Assembly: GCF_016756495.1 (NCBI RefSeq)
Contig: NZ_AP023243.1
Location: 3,290,501 to 3,354,500 of the forward strand
Direction: 5' to 3'
Length of the DNA stretch: 64,000 nucleotides
DNA from: Mesorhizobium sp. 113-3-3
GTDB lineage: Bacteria; Pseudomonadota; Alphaproteobacteria; Rhizobiales; Rhizobiaceae
The notes beneath the pieces are model-generated. The model was given only the letters and a program-made list of their open reading frames with translations, was not told the origin of the DNA and made no database searches. Shown one piece after another: positions 1 to 9,187 of this stretch (the stretch's first letter is position 1; each line of letters opens with the position of its first letter). Position numbers and translations under genes: made by a program.

Positions 1-481
1 CTTCGGGCAGCGAGATGACAACCGGTCCAGGGCGGCCTGACGTCGCGACCGCGAAGGCGCGGGTGACGAATTCGGGGATGCGGGAGGCGTCGTCGATCTC
101 GACCACCCATTTGGCGATGTCGCCGAAGAACCTCTTATAGTCAACCTCCTGGAACGCCTCGCGCTCCTTGGCGTGGCTGGCGACCTGGCCGATGAACAGG
201 ATGAGCGGCACCGAATCCTGCATGGCGATGTGGATGCCCGCGGATGCGTTGGTGGCGCCGGGGCCGCGGGTGACGAAGCAGATGCCGGGCTGGCCGGTCA
301 GCCGCCCCTGGCAGTCGGCCATCATCGCGGCGCCGCCTTCCTGGCGGCAGACGATGGTGCGGATCGATGAATCGTGCAGCGCGTCTAGCACCGCCAGGTA
401 GGATTCGCCCGGCACGCAGAAGATGCGGTCGGTGCCGTTGGCTTCCAGCGCGTCGACGATCAGTTGTCCACCGGTCTTCAT
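1..481 (-). CDS. Thiamine-diphosphate-dependent enzyme, acetolactate-synthase-like (N-terminal part only)
   Basis: The reading frame runs off the left edge, so only the first 160 residues are seen. They form a TPP-enzyme N-terminal (pyrimidine-binding) domain: MKTGGQLIVDAL start, the CVPGES loop near residue 22, the CRQEGGA segment with the likely cofactor-activating Glu48, and RGPGATNA further on. The start is fixed by a 4-bp ATGA overlap with the CoA-transferase gene upstream, so the two are co-transcribed and translationally coupled. The pairing suggests acyl-CoA/2-oxoacid metabolism; oxalyl-CoA decarboxylase was considered, but the N-terminus reads more like the acetolactate synthase/benzoylformate decarboxylase branch. 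Substrate cannot be told from this fragment. Confidence 0.85.
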   Translation of the reverse strand, partial: MKTGGQLIVDALEANGTDRIFCVPGESYLAVLDALHDSSIRTIVCRQEGGAAMMADCQGRLTGQPGICFVTRGPGATNASAGIHIAMQDSVPLILFIGQVASHAKEREAFQEVDYKRFFGDIAKWVVEIDDASRIPEFVTRAFAVATSGRPGPVVISLPE

Positions 482-1653
482 TTCCCGGACCTCTCCAGTT
501 CGGCAAGGATTTCTTGCGTGTGTTCGCCAAGGCGCGGCGAGGGGCGCTCGTAGACCAGGGGCGTGCCCGACATCACCATCGGCGCGCGCACCGAAGGCAG
601 AAGATTGCCATGGCCGTCGTCGAGGTCGAGCCGCATGCCGCGCGCGATGGTCTGCGGGTCGGCGAACATCTGGCCGATCGTGTTGATCGGGCTCGCCGGC
701 ACGCTTGCCGCTTCCAGCTTGGCCAGCAGCGGGTCGCGATCGACCGTACTCAGCGCCTCGACAATGCGTTCGCGCAGCTTCACCCGGTTGGCGACCCGGG
801 CCGGATTGGTGGCGAAATCGGGATCGGTCGACAGCGCATCCAATCCGACGGCAGCGCAGAATTTGGCGAACTGACCGTCATTGCCGACCGCCAGGATGAT
901 GTGGCCGTCGCGTACCGGCACCACCTCGTAGGGCGCGATGTTCATATGCGCGTTGCCCATTTGCACAGGCGACTTGCCGGAGACGAGATAGTTGAGGTTC
1001 TGGTTGCCGAGCGCCGAGATCTGGGTGTCGAACAGCGCCATGTCGATATGCTGGCCTTCGCCGGTCTGGTCGGCGTGCCGCAACGCGGCCTGGATGGCGA
1101 TGACGGAATAGAGGCCGGTGAAGATGTCGGAGATGGCGACGCCGGCCTTTTGCGGCTCGCGCCCGACCTCGCCGGTGATCGACATCATGCCGGCCATGGC
1201 CTGGATGATGAAGTCATAGCCGGCGCGCGGCGCGTATGGCCCATCCTGGCCGAAGCCGGTGATCGAGCAATAGACGAGGCGCGGGTTGATCTTGTGCAGG
1301 CTGTCATAGTCGAGCCCGTATTTCTTCAGGCCGCCGAGCTTGAAATTCTCGATCAGCACATCCGATGTGGCGACCAGACGGCGGATGGTTTCCGCACCTT
1401 CGGGCGTCGAGAAGTCGATGGCGATGGAGCGCTTGCCGCGATTGCAGGAATGGTAGTAGGCGGCCGACAAGTTCTCGCCGTCATGGCTCATGACGAAGGG
1501 CGGACCCCATTTGCGGGTGTCGTCGCCGCCATCGGGGCTTTCGACCTTGATGACGTCGGCGCCGAGATCGGCAAGCAATTGCCCGGCCCATGGCCCGGCA
1601 AGGATGCGGGCGAGTTCGACGACGCGGACGCCTTTCAGGGGTGGTTCGGCCAT
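478..1653 (-). CDS. CaiB/BaiF family III CoA-transferase
   Basis: A 391-residue protein of normal length for family III (formyl-CoA transferase/CaiB type) CoA-transferases. It has the family opening GVRVVELARILAGPWAGQ, the NRGKRSIAID segment near residue 71 and the GEGQHIDMALFD segment; Asp209 aligns with the catalytic aspartate that forms the acyl-enzyme anhydride in formyl-CoA transferase. It would move CoA between organic acids in the cytoplasm. It is followed by a TPP-dependent enzyme with an ATGA overlap, so the two probably serve one short acid-degradation route. The acid is not known: similarity at this level does not separate oxalate, carnitine, succinate or mesaconate transferases. 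Confidence 0.9.
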   Translation of the reverse strand: MAEPPLKGVRVVELARILAGPWAGQLLADLGADVIKVESPDGGDDTRKWGPPFVMSHDGENLSAAYYHSCNRGKRSIAIDFSTPEGAETIRRLVATSDVLIENFKLGGLKKYGLDYDSLHKINPRLVYCSITGFGQDGPYAPRAGYDFIIQAMAGMMSITGEVGREPQKAGVAISDIFTGLYSVIAIQAALRHADQTGEGQHIDMALFDTQISALGNQNLNYLVSGKSPVQMGNAHMNIAPYEVVPVRDGHIILAVGNDGQFAKFCAAVGLDALSTDPDFATNPARVANRVKLRERIVEALSTVDRDPLLAKLEAASVPASPINTIGQMFADPQTIARGMRLDLDDGHGNLLPSVRAPMVMSGTPLVYERPSPRLGEHTQEILAELERSGK

Positions 1654-1776
1654 AAGTCACCGTGGTTGCCGCAATCACCGTGATTGCCGCGAAAGCAGAG
1701 CCTCTATCAAGCCCGGCACCGGCTGTCACGGCCCTTGCGATGGGCCAACAGGCCGGTTCCAAAGGGATTCGGGGCG

Positions 1777-2706
1777 CTATTTCAGCACGCCATCGGCCCA
1801 GGCGGCGAAATCGTTCATGATGATGTCGCGGTTCACCTCGTTCAGGCTTTCGTGGCGGGTGTCGGCGTAAACCTTTGAAACGAGATTCGAAAAGCCCATC
1901 GCGCGCATCCGATTGGCGAGGTGGGTGATGCCCTTGCCATAGTCCGAGGCGGGATCTTTCTCGCCACCGACGATGGCGACGGGAAGGTCGCGCCGGACGC
2001 CGGCGAAGGCGGCATCCTTGCCGCCGTTGAGCGCCATCGAGACCACGTCGCGCCACATCGAGACGGAAGCATCCCAGCCGCACAGCGGATCGGCGATGTA
2101 TTTCGCCACCTCCGCCTCGTCGCGCGACAGCCAGTCGAACAGCGTGCGGTGATTGGGCACCGCCTTGCCCCAGGCCTGGAAGGTGAGTTTCGGCAGCAGG
2201 CGGGACGGGACGTCGGAGCCCAGGCGCATCCGCTCCCAGGCGAGGATGCCGAGCGCCACTTGCCCATGCAGGCCTTGTGAAAAATTGCCGTTCCAGATCG
2301 CGGCGGCATGGACACGTGGTGAGTGTTCCAAAAGGTAGTTCAGCGCCACCGACGCGCCCATCGAATGACCGAAGAGGATAACCGGCAGGCCTGGGCATTC
2401 GCTGGCGATGAGATCGTGGATGGCATCGACATCGGCGATCACCTTGGCCCGGCCATCCCAGTCGGCGAATTTACCGAGCGGCGCGTCGGGCGCCCTGGTC
2501 GCGCCGTGACCGCGATGGTCATGGACATAGACGTGGAAGCCGCGCGCGGCGAGGAAATCGGCAAAGCGGGCATAGCGCGCCGCGTGCTCGGCCAGGCCGT
2601 GGTTGATCTGGACGACGGCGCGTGGCCGGCCTTCGGCCTGCCTGATGAGGAGATTGAGATCGGCGCCTGTGGGTGAGCGGACCATGCGTTGCTGATTGAA
2701 AGGCAT
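1777..2706 (-). CDS. Alpha/beta hydrolase, monoacylglycerol-lipase/lysophospholipase-like
   Basis: A 309-residue serine hydrolase of the Hydrolase_4 (lysophospholipase/monoacylglycerol lipase) type. The oxyanion segment INHGLAEH lies at 34-41, the nucleophile elbow GHSMG at 113-117 (Ser115), with an acid in GGEKDPASD and the His in DTRHES near the C-terminus. No signal peptide is seen, so it is probably cytoplasmic. The frame stays open 45 codons further upstream, but the ATG at 2706 is preferred because a GGGAGAGAGGG purine tract sits just before it and the family homology begins there. It is separated by about 120 bp from the CoA-transferase gene. Likely substrates are monoglycerides or lysophospholipids; this is family inference. 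Confidence 0.88.
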   Translation of the reverse strand: MPFNQQRMVRSPTGADLNLLIRQAEGRPRAVVQINHGLAEHAARYARFADFLAARGFHVYVHDHRGHGATRAPDAPLGKFADWDGRAKVIADVDAIHDLIASECPGLPVILFGHSMGASVALNYLLEHSPRVHAAAIWNGNFSQGLHGQVALGILAWERMRLGSDVPSRLLPKLTFQAWGKAVPNHRTLFDWLSRDEAEVAKYIADPLCGWDASVSMWRDVVSMALNGGKDAAFAGVRRDLPVAIVGGEKDPASDYGKGITHLANRMRAMGFSNLVSKVYADTRHESLNEVNRDIIMNDFAAWADGVLK

Positions 2707-2888
2707 GGCCGCCCTCTCTCCCTCATTTTGTCGTTGTTGGTTTTGTTTGCGCTGACGCCGGTTTTGCGTCAATCCACAGCAACTGTTTTTGCGCGACGAT
2801 CTTTCTTGCCACGGACCAGCAAAATATCGCAATTCTGACATGGAGACAGCTTCAGTCTGTCGCCAACTTGTTCAGCCGGGGATTTCTC

Positions 2889-3896
2889 ATGCGCATTGGT
2901 GTCGTTTTCGGATTGGCCATGCTGGCGGCATCGCTGGCCAATGCTGCGCATGCCGACGTCAAGATGAACGGCACCTTCGTTGCCGACGCCGCCTGTCCGG
3001 CGACACAGGCCATCAAGAACGGCAAGAACCCCGGCAATGTCTCGACCGATGCCGGACAGAGCTACCAGCTGCTTGCCGGCAACAAGGACGCGCCGACGCA
3101 TTATCTGATCCTGGTGCCGGGCGCCGATCCGGAGCGCCGCTGGGTGAAGGTCACTTGCGGCCATCTGTCGGGCAGCAATGCCGCGACGGCGCCGGCCGCA
3201 CCTGGCGGACAAGGCAAGCCCGCCGCGTCGGGAAAACCCGAATATGTCTTCGCCCTGAGCTGGCAGCCGGCTTTCTGCGAGACCAAGTCCAGCAAGACCG
3301 AATGCAAGGCGCAGAACCCTGGCGAGTTCGATGCCACCAACTTCACCTTGCATGGGCTGTGGCCGCAGCCGAACGGCAATTTCTATTGCCAGGTGGCGGC
3401 CAGCGACAAGGCCAATGACAATCCTGCCCACTGGAAGGATCTGCCGCCGGTCAATCTCGATGCCGGTACGCGCAAGGAGCTCGATCAGGTGATGCCGGGC
3501 ACGGCCTCCCAGCTCGAACGGCATGAATGGATCAAGCACGGCACCTGCTACGGCAAGAGCCAACAGGAGTACTTTTCCGACGCGCTCGGCCTGATGCGGC
3601 AGGTCAACGCCTCGCCGGTGCGCGAACTCTTCGCCAAGACCATTGGCGGCAAGCTGACGGCGGACCAGATCCGTGGCGCCTTCGACACCGCCTTTGGCGC
3701 CGGGGCAGGGGATCGCGTGCGGGTGTCCTGCGTCATCGACCCCTCAAACGGCCGGCGGCTGATCGGCGAACTGACGCTCGGCCTTGCCGGCCCGATCGGC
3801 CCGAACGCTTCGCTCAAGGACCTGCTACTGGCCTCGGTGCCGACCAACAAGGCTGGTTGCCCGATAGGCACCGTCGACGCGATCGGGTTCCAGTAA
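2889..3896 (+). CDS. Secreted ribonuclease T2 family protein
   Basis: A 335-residue exported endoribonuclease. A signal peptide ends at AHA (residue 22). Both T2 catalytic segments are intact: CAS1 FTLHGLWP at 152-159 (His155) and CAS2 HEWIKHGTC at 212-220 (His212, Glu213, Lys216, His217). Several cysteines fit the extracellular fold. The first about 100 residues before the T2 domain are an extra N-terminal module with its own Cys pair and an Ala/Pro/Gly-rich linker (about 99-115). The ATG at 2889 is chosen over a TTG 21 bp upstream because it starts the signal peptide. Probable role: periplasmic or extracellular RNA cleavage for nutrient salvage. It is divergent from the hydrolase gene. Confidence 0.93.
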   Translation: MRIGVVFGLAMLAASLANAAHADVKMNGTFVADAACPATQAIKNGKNPGNVSTDAGQSYQLLAGNKDAPTHYLILVPGADPERRWVKVTCGHLSGSNAATAPAAPGGQGKPAASGKPEYVFALSWQPAFCETKSSKTECKAQNPGEFDATNFTLHGLWPQPNGNFYCQVAASDKANDNPAHWKDLPPVNLDAGTRKELDQVMPGTASQLERHEWIKHGTCYGKSQQEYFSDALGLMRQVNASPVRELFAKTIGGKLTADQIRGAFDTAFGAGAGDRVRVSCVIDPSNGRRLIGELTLGLAGPIGPNASLKDLLLASVPTNKAGCPIGTVDAIGFQ

Positions 3897-3986
3897 GGAC
3901 CCGCGGCTTTCGACACGCCGTCGACGGCTGTCGCCGGCCCGTGAAGTGATGCTATGCTGTCTCGGCATCATTGAACGGGGGCGGCA

Positions 3987-4598
3987 ATGAATGGCATGAC
4001 AAGCAGTGCGCTGGCGCGGCTGGCCTTCTGGGCCAAGGGCATGGTTTCGATCAATAATGCCCGGATGGAGTGGCCGGGCTTTTCCTATACCGATAGCGAA
4101 TGGGCGCGCATGCGCACGCTGTCGCAGCCGATCGGCCCCGGCACCTACCAGCTGTTCACGATCGTCAATGCGGCGATCTTCATCGCTATCGCGGCGCTCG
4201 GCATGTTCGGCGTCTTCCTGCCGCTGGCGACGCTGCTGTTCCCGATACCGGCGGAAACCAGCGCGCTGAAGTTCTCGCTGCTGCTCGCCGCCTGCGCCTT
4301 CCTCATCATCGGGCTCGGCCTGCCGATCTCGATGCGTCTCTCGGCCATGCTGGTGGGCGGCAAGACGCTGCGCGCGGCGCTGGTCCCCGCATCGGGCGAC
4401 GAGGCCTTGGCCACAAAAGTCTCCTGGCAGATCAACCGCATCATGCTGATTATGTGCGGCCTGCTGGTGCCGGGAATTCTTTTGTTCATTGCCTACGACA
4501 TCCAGGCCGGGCCAATCATCACCGCGTTGAAATGGCTGGCAATCGCGCTGATGGCGGTCTCGACGCTGACCGGAATTGCGCGACAGAGAAAATCCTAG
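3987..4598 (+). CDS. Hypothetical inner-membrane protein
   Basis: A 203-residue protein that I do not recognise. The first about 50 residues are soluble; hydrophobic segments lie at about 55-82, 93-115, 150-172 and 180-197, giving about four membrane spans and a short basic tail (ARQRKS). The ATG is preceded by a GGGGGCGG tract. Its stop codon is one base from the stop codon of the convergent GGDEF gene, so the two transcripts must overlap at their 3' ends unless they terminate inside each other. No catalytic motif is visible. Confidence 0.75.
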   Translation: MNGMTSSALARLAFWAKGMVSINNARMEWPGFSYTDSEWARMRTLSQPIGPGTYQLFTIVNAAIFIAIAALGMFGVFLPLATLLFPIPAETSALKFSLLLAACAFLIIGLGLPISMRLSAMLVGGKTLRAALVPASGDEALATKVSWQINRIMLIMCGLLVPGILLFIAYDIQAGPIITALKWLAIALMAVSTLTGIARQRKS

Positions 4599-4599
4599 A

Positions 4600-5937
4600 T
4601 CAGAACTGCGCCGATTTCGTCCAGGCGACGGCGGCGTCCGGCTCATGGCCTCCCGGTTCGCCGACGACGCGGTCGCGCCCGGTCGACTTCGCCTTGTAGA
4701 GGCGCTGGTCGGCAAGCGCGAACAGATCGGCAAGGCAGCGCGTCGTTTCGCCGACGGTTGAAACACCGGCGCTGACGGTCAACTCGAGACGGCCGGTGAC
4801 GGCCGATGCCTTGACCGCGTAGCGGATGCTCTCGCCAAACAGCCTGGCGACGGGATGCGGGCGTGAACTCAGGATGGCGAATTCCTCGCCGCCGATGCGG
4901 AACACCTGGTCTTCGGCGCTCGCCACTTCGCGGAGCAGGGCGGCCACCGCTTTCAGCACCTTGTCGCCCTCGGCATGGCCGAAGCGGTCGTTGATGGACT
5001 TGAAATGATCGACATCGATGATCAGCAGGCTGAGAGGTCTCGCCGTGCGCAGGCTGACCTCGACGGCGGCTTCACCGTCGGCGTCGAAGCGGCCGCGATG
5101 CAGCAGGCCGGTCAGGCCGTCGCGACCGACATGCTCGACCAGCGCTTCATAGCGCTCGCGATAGGTCAGCGTTTCGAAAATGTCGGTCAGGCCACGCGGC
5201 AGCGCAATGTCGCGGGCCTCGAACCATTTGAGGTAGGCCACGAGCATGCCGCTGAAGGCCAGCGCCGCCGCCATCTTGGCGAACCAGCCGCCGAAGAAGA
5301 CGGCGATCGGCGCGCCGGCGACGAAATGCAGCGCGGTGAAGAAGCCCGCCTGGTCGAAGGTCAGCACACAGGCGACGCAGATCAGGATGCGCGCGAACTG
5401 CGCCTTGCGCAGGGTACGCCCGAGTCTTTCGTAGAGCAGGATGATCAGGATGGCGTCGATGAACAAAAGCGTCGTGCCCCACACCATCAGCCAGCCCATC
5501 TCGTCGATGAAGCCGATGTCTGGCACCTTGCCGTCGGGGAGCGGCGCGATGGCATGCAGGCGCAACAGCAGCACCAGCCCGATCATCAGCGCATTGCCGA
5601 GCAGCAGGCCGTAGATGGGCTGGCGCACGGTGGCGGCGTCCTCCTTGATGTAGAGCAGGAGCAGCATCACCAGCTTGCCCGAAAACAGCACAGCCGAGCC
5701 CGGTGAGACCAGGCCGAACGGCAGCGCGACATAAAAGACGCTGGCGAGATAGGTTTCCAGGAAATGCATGACGCCGAGCGCGCAGACGAAGACGCCGAGA
5801 CCAATGCGCTTCCTGAAGCGGAAAAGCGTCACCATGACGCTGAAGTAGACGACCGCCTCGGCAAGGAGCAGGAAACTGTTCAGCAATGCCGTCGATCCGC
5901 TTTCTCTACAGGAATCGTGGCCAGCCAGCGATTCCAC
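4600..5937 (-). CDS. Membrane-anchored diguanylate cyclase (GGDEF)
   Basis: A 445-residue protein with about seven hydrophobic segments in residues 15-240 and a C-terminal GGDEF domain (about 270-430). The domain keeps RDGLTGLLHRGRF, DVDHFKSINDRFGH and the active-site GGEEF at 349-353, so it should convert two GTP to c-di-GMP. The allosteric I-site (RxxD five residues before GGEEF) reads SAED, so product inhibition is probably lost. There is no EAL domain. The membrane part is not a MHYT or MASE motif that I recognise and presumably senses a signal in or across the membrane. The start is a GTG at 5937; a TTG about 17 codons later is possible. Confidence 0.9.
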   Translation of the reverse strand: MESLAGHDSCRESGSTALLNSFLLLAEAVVYFSVMVTLFRFRKRIGLGVFVCALGVMHFLETYLASVFYVALPFGLVSPGSAVLFSGKLVMLLLLYIKEDAATVRQPIYGLLLGNALMIGLVLLLRLHAIAPLPDGKVPDIGFIDEMGWLMVWGTTLLFIDAILIILLYERLGRTLRKAQFARILICVACVLTFDQAGFFTALHFVAGAPIAVFFGGWFAKMAAALAFSGMLVAYLKWFEARDIALPRGLTDIFETLTYRERYEALVEHVGRDGLTGLLHRGRFDADGEAAVEVSLRTARPLSLLIIDVDHFKSINDRFGHAEGDKVLKAVAALLREVASAEDQVFRIGGEEFAILSSRPHPVARLFGESIRYAVKASAVTGRLELTVSAGVSTVGETTRCLADLFALADQRLYKAKSTGRDRVVGEPGGHEPDAAVAWTKSAQF

Positions 5938-6142
5938 CCCGATCCTGTTTTGACGCGGAAGGGTTAACCGGAGATTTCAACGCGCCTCGTGACCGTTGGA
6001 AAACTCGTCGGTCGGCGCACACTTGTCCGTGTGTTCGGCTTGATCCGGCAAAAGCGATTGCCGTTCGCCGCCGCATCGCCTACATAGCGGCCAACCTCCA
6101 TTCAAATCGGCAAATCCAGTCAGTTTTTCAGGGAAAGCGCGC

Positions 6143-7792
6143 GTGGCACGCCAATTCATCTATCACATGTCCGGCCTGTCGAAGGCCTACGGCACCAAGA
6201 AGGTGCTCGATAATGTCCATCTGTCCTTCTATCCGGACGCCAAGATCGGCATTCTCGGGCCTAACGGCTCGGGTAAGTCGACGATCCTGCGCATCATGGC
6301 CGGGCTCGACAAGGAGTTTCAGGGCGAGGCATGGCTGGCCGAGGGCGCGACCGTTGGCTACCTGGCGCAGGAGCCGCATCTCGACCCCAAAAAGACCGTG
6401 ATGGAAAACGTCATGGAAGGCGTCGCACGGAAGACGGCCATCATCGAGCGCTACAACGAACTGATGATGAACTATTCCGACGAGACGGCGGACGAGTCCG
6501 GCAAGCTGCAGGACGAAATGGACAGGCTCAACCTTTGGGATCTCGAGCAGCAAGTCGAGATGGCGATGGACGCACTACAGTGTCCGCCAGGCGATTCCGA
6601 AGTGACCAACCTGTCGGGCGGCGAGCGCCGCCGTGTCGCGCTTTGCCAGCTTCTGCTGCGTCAGCCCGACCTTCTGTTGCTCGACGAACCGACCAACCAT
6701 CTCGATGCCGAGACCACGGCATGGCTGGAAAAGCACCTGCGCGACTATCCGGGCTCGGTGCTCATCATCACCCACGACCGCTACTTCCTCGACAATGTCA
6801 CCGGCTGGATCCTCGAACTCGACCGTGGCCGCGGCATTCCCTATGAGGGCAACTACACCAGATATCTCGACGCCAAGGCCAAGCGCCTGATCCAGGAAGG
6901 CCGCGAGGATGACGCCCGCCAGAAATCAATCTGGCGCGAGCGCGAATGGATCCAGTCCTCGCCGAAGGCTCGCCAGACCAAGTCGAAGGCGCGTATCAAG
7001 GCCTATGAGGAACTGGTCGAGCAGTCGCAGAACCGCAAGCCGACCGACACGCAGATCGTCATCCCTTCGAGCGAGCGCCTCGGCAACGTCGTCATCGAGG
7101 TCGAAGGCCTCAACAAGGGTTTTGGCGACGAACTTCTGATCGAGAACCTGTCGTTCCGGCTGCCGCCGGGCGGCATCGTCGGCGTCATCGGCCCGAACGG
7201 CGCCGGCAAGACGACGCTGTTCAAGACCTTCACCGGCCAGGAAAAGCCGGATGCGGGCACCGTGCGCATCGGCGAGACGGTCAAGCTCGGCTATGTCGAC
7301 CAGAGCCGCGATGCGCTGGATGGCAGCAAGACCGTGTGGGAAGAAATCTCCGGCGGCGCCGAAATCATCAAGCTCGGCAAGCACGAGATCAACAGCCGCG
7401 CCTATTGCTCGTCCTTCAACTTCCGTGGCGGCGATCAGCAGCAGAAGGTCGGCAACCTCTCCGGCGGCCAGCGCAACCGCGTGCATCTGGCCAAGATGCT
7501 GAAGAACGGCGGCAATGTTCTGCTGCTCGACGAACCGACCAACGATCTCGACACCGAAACGCTGGGAGCGCTGGAAGACGCGCTCGAAGCCTATGCCGGC
7601 TGCGCCGTCATCATCAGCCACGATCGCATGTTCCTCGACCGCATGGCGACCCATATGCTGGCCTTCGAAGGCAACGCGCATGTCGAATGGTTCGAAGGCA
7701 ATTTCGAGGAATATGAGAAGGACAAGCTGCGGCGCCTGGGCGCCGAAGCGGCGGCCCCGCACCGCATGACGCACAAGCGGCTGACGCGGTAG
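6143..7792 (+). CDS. ettA: Energy-dependent translational throttle protein EttA (ABC-F ATPase)
   Basis: A 549-residue protein with two ABC cassettes and no membrane segments, the ABC-F layout. Walker A motifs are GPNGSGKST (39-47) and GPNGAGKTT (350-358); signatures LSGGERRR (157-164) and LSGGQRNR; Walker B DEPTNHLD (181-188) and DEPTNDLD. The opening MARQFIYHMSGLSKAYG and the charged linker around 245-300 (the tRNA-interaction region) match EttA rather than Uup or YheS. It binds the ribosomal E site and gates entry into elongation according to ATP/ADP ratio. The start is a GTG at 6143, inferred because homology begins there. It is followed by tam after 46 bp, with no terminator seen between. 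Confidence 0.95.
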   Translation: MARQFIYHMSGLSKAYGTKKVLDNVHLSFYPDAKIGILGPNGSGKSTILRIMAGLDKEFQGEAWLAEGATVGYLAQEPHLDPKKTVMENVMEGVARKTAIIERYNELMMNYSDETADESGKLQDEMDRLNLWDLEQQVEMAMDALQCPPGDSEVTNLSGGERRRVALCQLLLRQPDLLLLDEPTNHLDAETTAWLEKHLRDYPGSVLIITHDRYFLDNVTGWILELDRGRGIPYEGNYTRYLDAKAKRLIQEGREDDARQKSIWREREWIQSSPKARQTKSKARIKAYEELVEQSQNRKPTDTQIVIPSSERLGNVVIEVEGLNKGFGDELLIENLSFRLPPGGIVGVIGPNGAGKTTLFKTFTGQEKPDAGTVRIGETVKLGYVDQSRDALDGSKTVWEEISGGAEIIKLGKHEINSRAYCSSFNFRGGDQQQKVGNLSGGQRNRVHLAKMLKNGGNVLLLDEPTNDLDTETLGALEDALEAYAGCAVIISHDRMFLDRMATHMLAFEGNAHVEWFEGNFEEYEKDKLRRLGAEAAAPHRMTHKRLTR

Positions 7793-7838
7793 GGGATCGT
7801 TCGGGCGGTGAATTCTCAAAGCCACATGAGGAGCTCAA

Positions 7839-8609
7839 ATGGCCGACTGGTCCGCCGCCCAATATCTGAAATTCGAGGATGAGCGCACGCGGCCGGCGCG
7901 TGACCTTGTCGCGCAAGTGCCGGTCGATTTTCCGCGCCGGGTCGTCGACATAGGCTGCGGGCCGGGCAATTCGACCGAGCTTCTGGTCGAACGCTGGCCG
8001 GATGCTGCCGTGAGCGGCTTCGACACCTCTCCCGACATGATCGAGAAGGCGAGGGCGCGCCTGCCCAATGTCAGCTTCGACCTCGCCGATGCATCGACCT
8101 GGCAGCCGGCCGAACCGGTCAATGTGATCTTCGCCAATGCAGTGTTCCAGTGGCTGCCCACGCATCCGGCGGTGTTCCAGCGGCTGATGGGCTTTCTGGC
8201 GCCCGGAGGCGCGCTCGCCGTGCAGATGCCGGACAATCTGCTTGAGCCCTCGCATCAGATGATGCGGGAAACCGCTGCCGAAATGCCGTTCGCCGAGAAG
8301 CTGAAGGGTGCGGCGCGCGGACCGTTGCCGCCGGTGTCGTTCTACTATGACCTGTTGTCACCGCTCTCCGATAGGCTGGATATCTGGCATACGGCCTACA
8401 ACCATCCGCTGGCCGACGCCGAGGCGATCGTCGAGTGGGTGAAGTCGACCGGGCTGAAGCCTTTCCTCGATCCGCTTGACGCGGACGAGCGCAAGATCTT
8501 CCTCGACAGCTACACCGCAAAGATCGCCAAGGCCTATCCGAAGGCCGCCAACGGCAAGGTGCTGCTGCGTTTCCCGCGCATTTTCATCGTCGCCAAGCGG
8601 GCAGGCTAG
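7839..8609 (+). CDS. tam: Trans-aconitate 2-methyltransferase
   Basis: A 256-residue class I SAM-dependent methyltransferase, normal length for Tam. The start [20 protein letters not shown] is the family hallmark; the SAM-binding motif I is [12 protein letters not shown] (about 35-46), followed by [13 protein letters not shown]. Tam methylates trans-aconitate, a spontaneous isomer of cis-aconitate that inhibits aconitase, and so protects the TCA cycle. A GAGGAGCTC ribosome-binding site lies just before the ATG. It is probably co-transcribed with ettA; I know of no functional link between them. Confidence 0.92.
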   Translation: MADWSAAQYLKFEDERTRPARDLVAQVPVDFPRRVVDIGCGPGNSTELLVERWPDAAVSGFDTSPDMIEKARARLPNVSFDLADASTWQPAEPVNVIFANAVFQWLPTHPAVFQRLMGFLAPGGALAVQMPDNLLEPSHQMMRETAAEMPFAEKLKGAARGPLPPVSFYYDLLSPLSDRLDIWHTAYNHPLADAEAIVEWVKSTGLKPFLDPLDADERKIFLDSYTAKIAKAYPKAANGKVLLRFPRIFIVAKRAG

Positions 8610-8720
8610 GAAAGAATTACCCACTTTATGTGCGGCCCTTTGCAGCGGCTTGACCCCGTTTCGCCGTCATGCCCAATTCATCGCGTGGGGCCTTGATGGC
8701 CGCGTGGCAGGGGGGAAACA

Positions 8721-9056
8721 ATGCGTTTGGAAAGGTTGCTCTATGGCGGCGGCGTGTGCGCGGCGGCACTTCTGGCGTTCTCGGTTTCGGCGGAAGCCAA
8801 ACGGGCGCGCTGCTTCACCACGGATGACGGCTATTTCCCGTGCAGCTACCGCGCGATCGATGATGCAGGCAGCTTCCGCATCTCGGCGCCGGGTTACCCG
8901 ACCTATGTGCTGGAGATCGACGGGCCGGGCTTTGCCTATGGCTATGTCAATCTCGGCCGCCGCAACGTGCCGCTGCCGGGACAGTTCGTGCGCAGCCGCG
9001 ACGACGGCGCCTGCTGGAACAATCCGCAGACAAACACCAAAGTGTGCGCCTGGTGA
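8721..9056 (+). CDS. Small exported hypothetical protein
   Basis: A 111-residue protein with a clear signal peptide (MRLERLLYGGGVCAAALLAF, cleavage after SAEA near residue 26). The mature part has four cysteines (in RCFTT, FPCSY, GACWN, VCAW), enough for two disulfides, and many Tyr, Gly and Pro. A GGGGGGAAACA tract precedes the ATG. I do not recognise a named family. Probably periplasmic. Confidence 0.75.
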   Translation: MRLERLLYGGGVCAAALLAFSVSAEAKRARCFTTDDGYFPCSYRAIDDAGSFRISAPGYPTYVLEIDGPGFAYGYVNLGRRNVPLPGQFVRSRDDGACWNNPQTNTKVCAW

Positions 9057-9187
9057 AATCCTGGTTCGACCCGGCCTGAACATTTGGTTTAAGCCGGCGT
9101 AAACCGGCCTGGTGAGAAAAGTGTTGCGCCGAAGCGTTTCGGCGCCCACATGAAGCCGCAACGCCTGCGGATGGGACGGACTGAAAC

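Noticed and set aside
1..481. Oxalyl-CoA decarboxylase assignment from the neighbouring CoA-transferase
   Set aside because: The N-terminal motifs read as acetolactate-synthase-like; the fragment is too short to support a substrate claim.
367..1683. Plus-strand open frame of 438 codons opposite the CoA-transferase
   Set aside because: The minus-strand frame has clear family III CoA-transferase motifs; this one has none.
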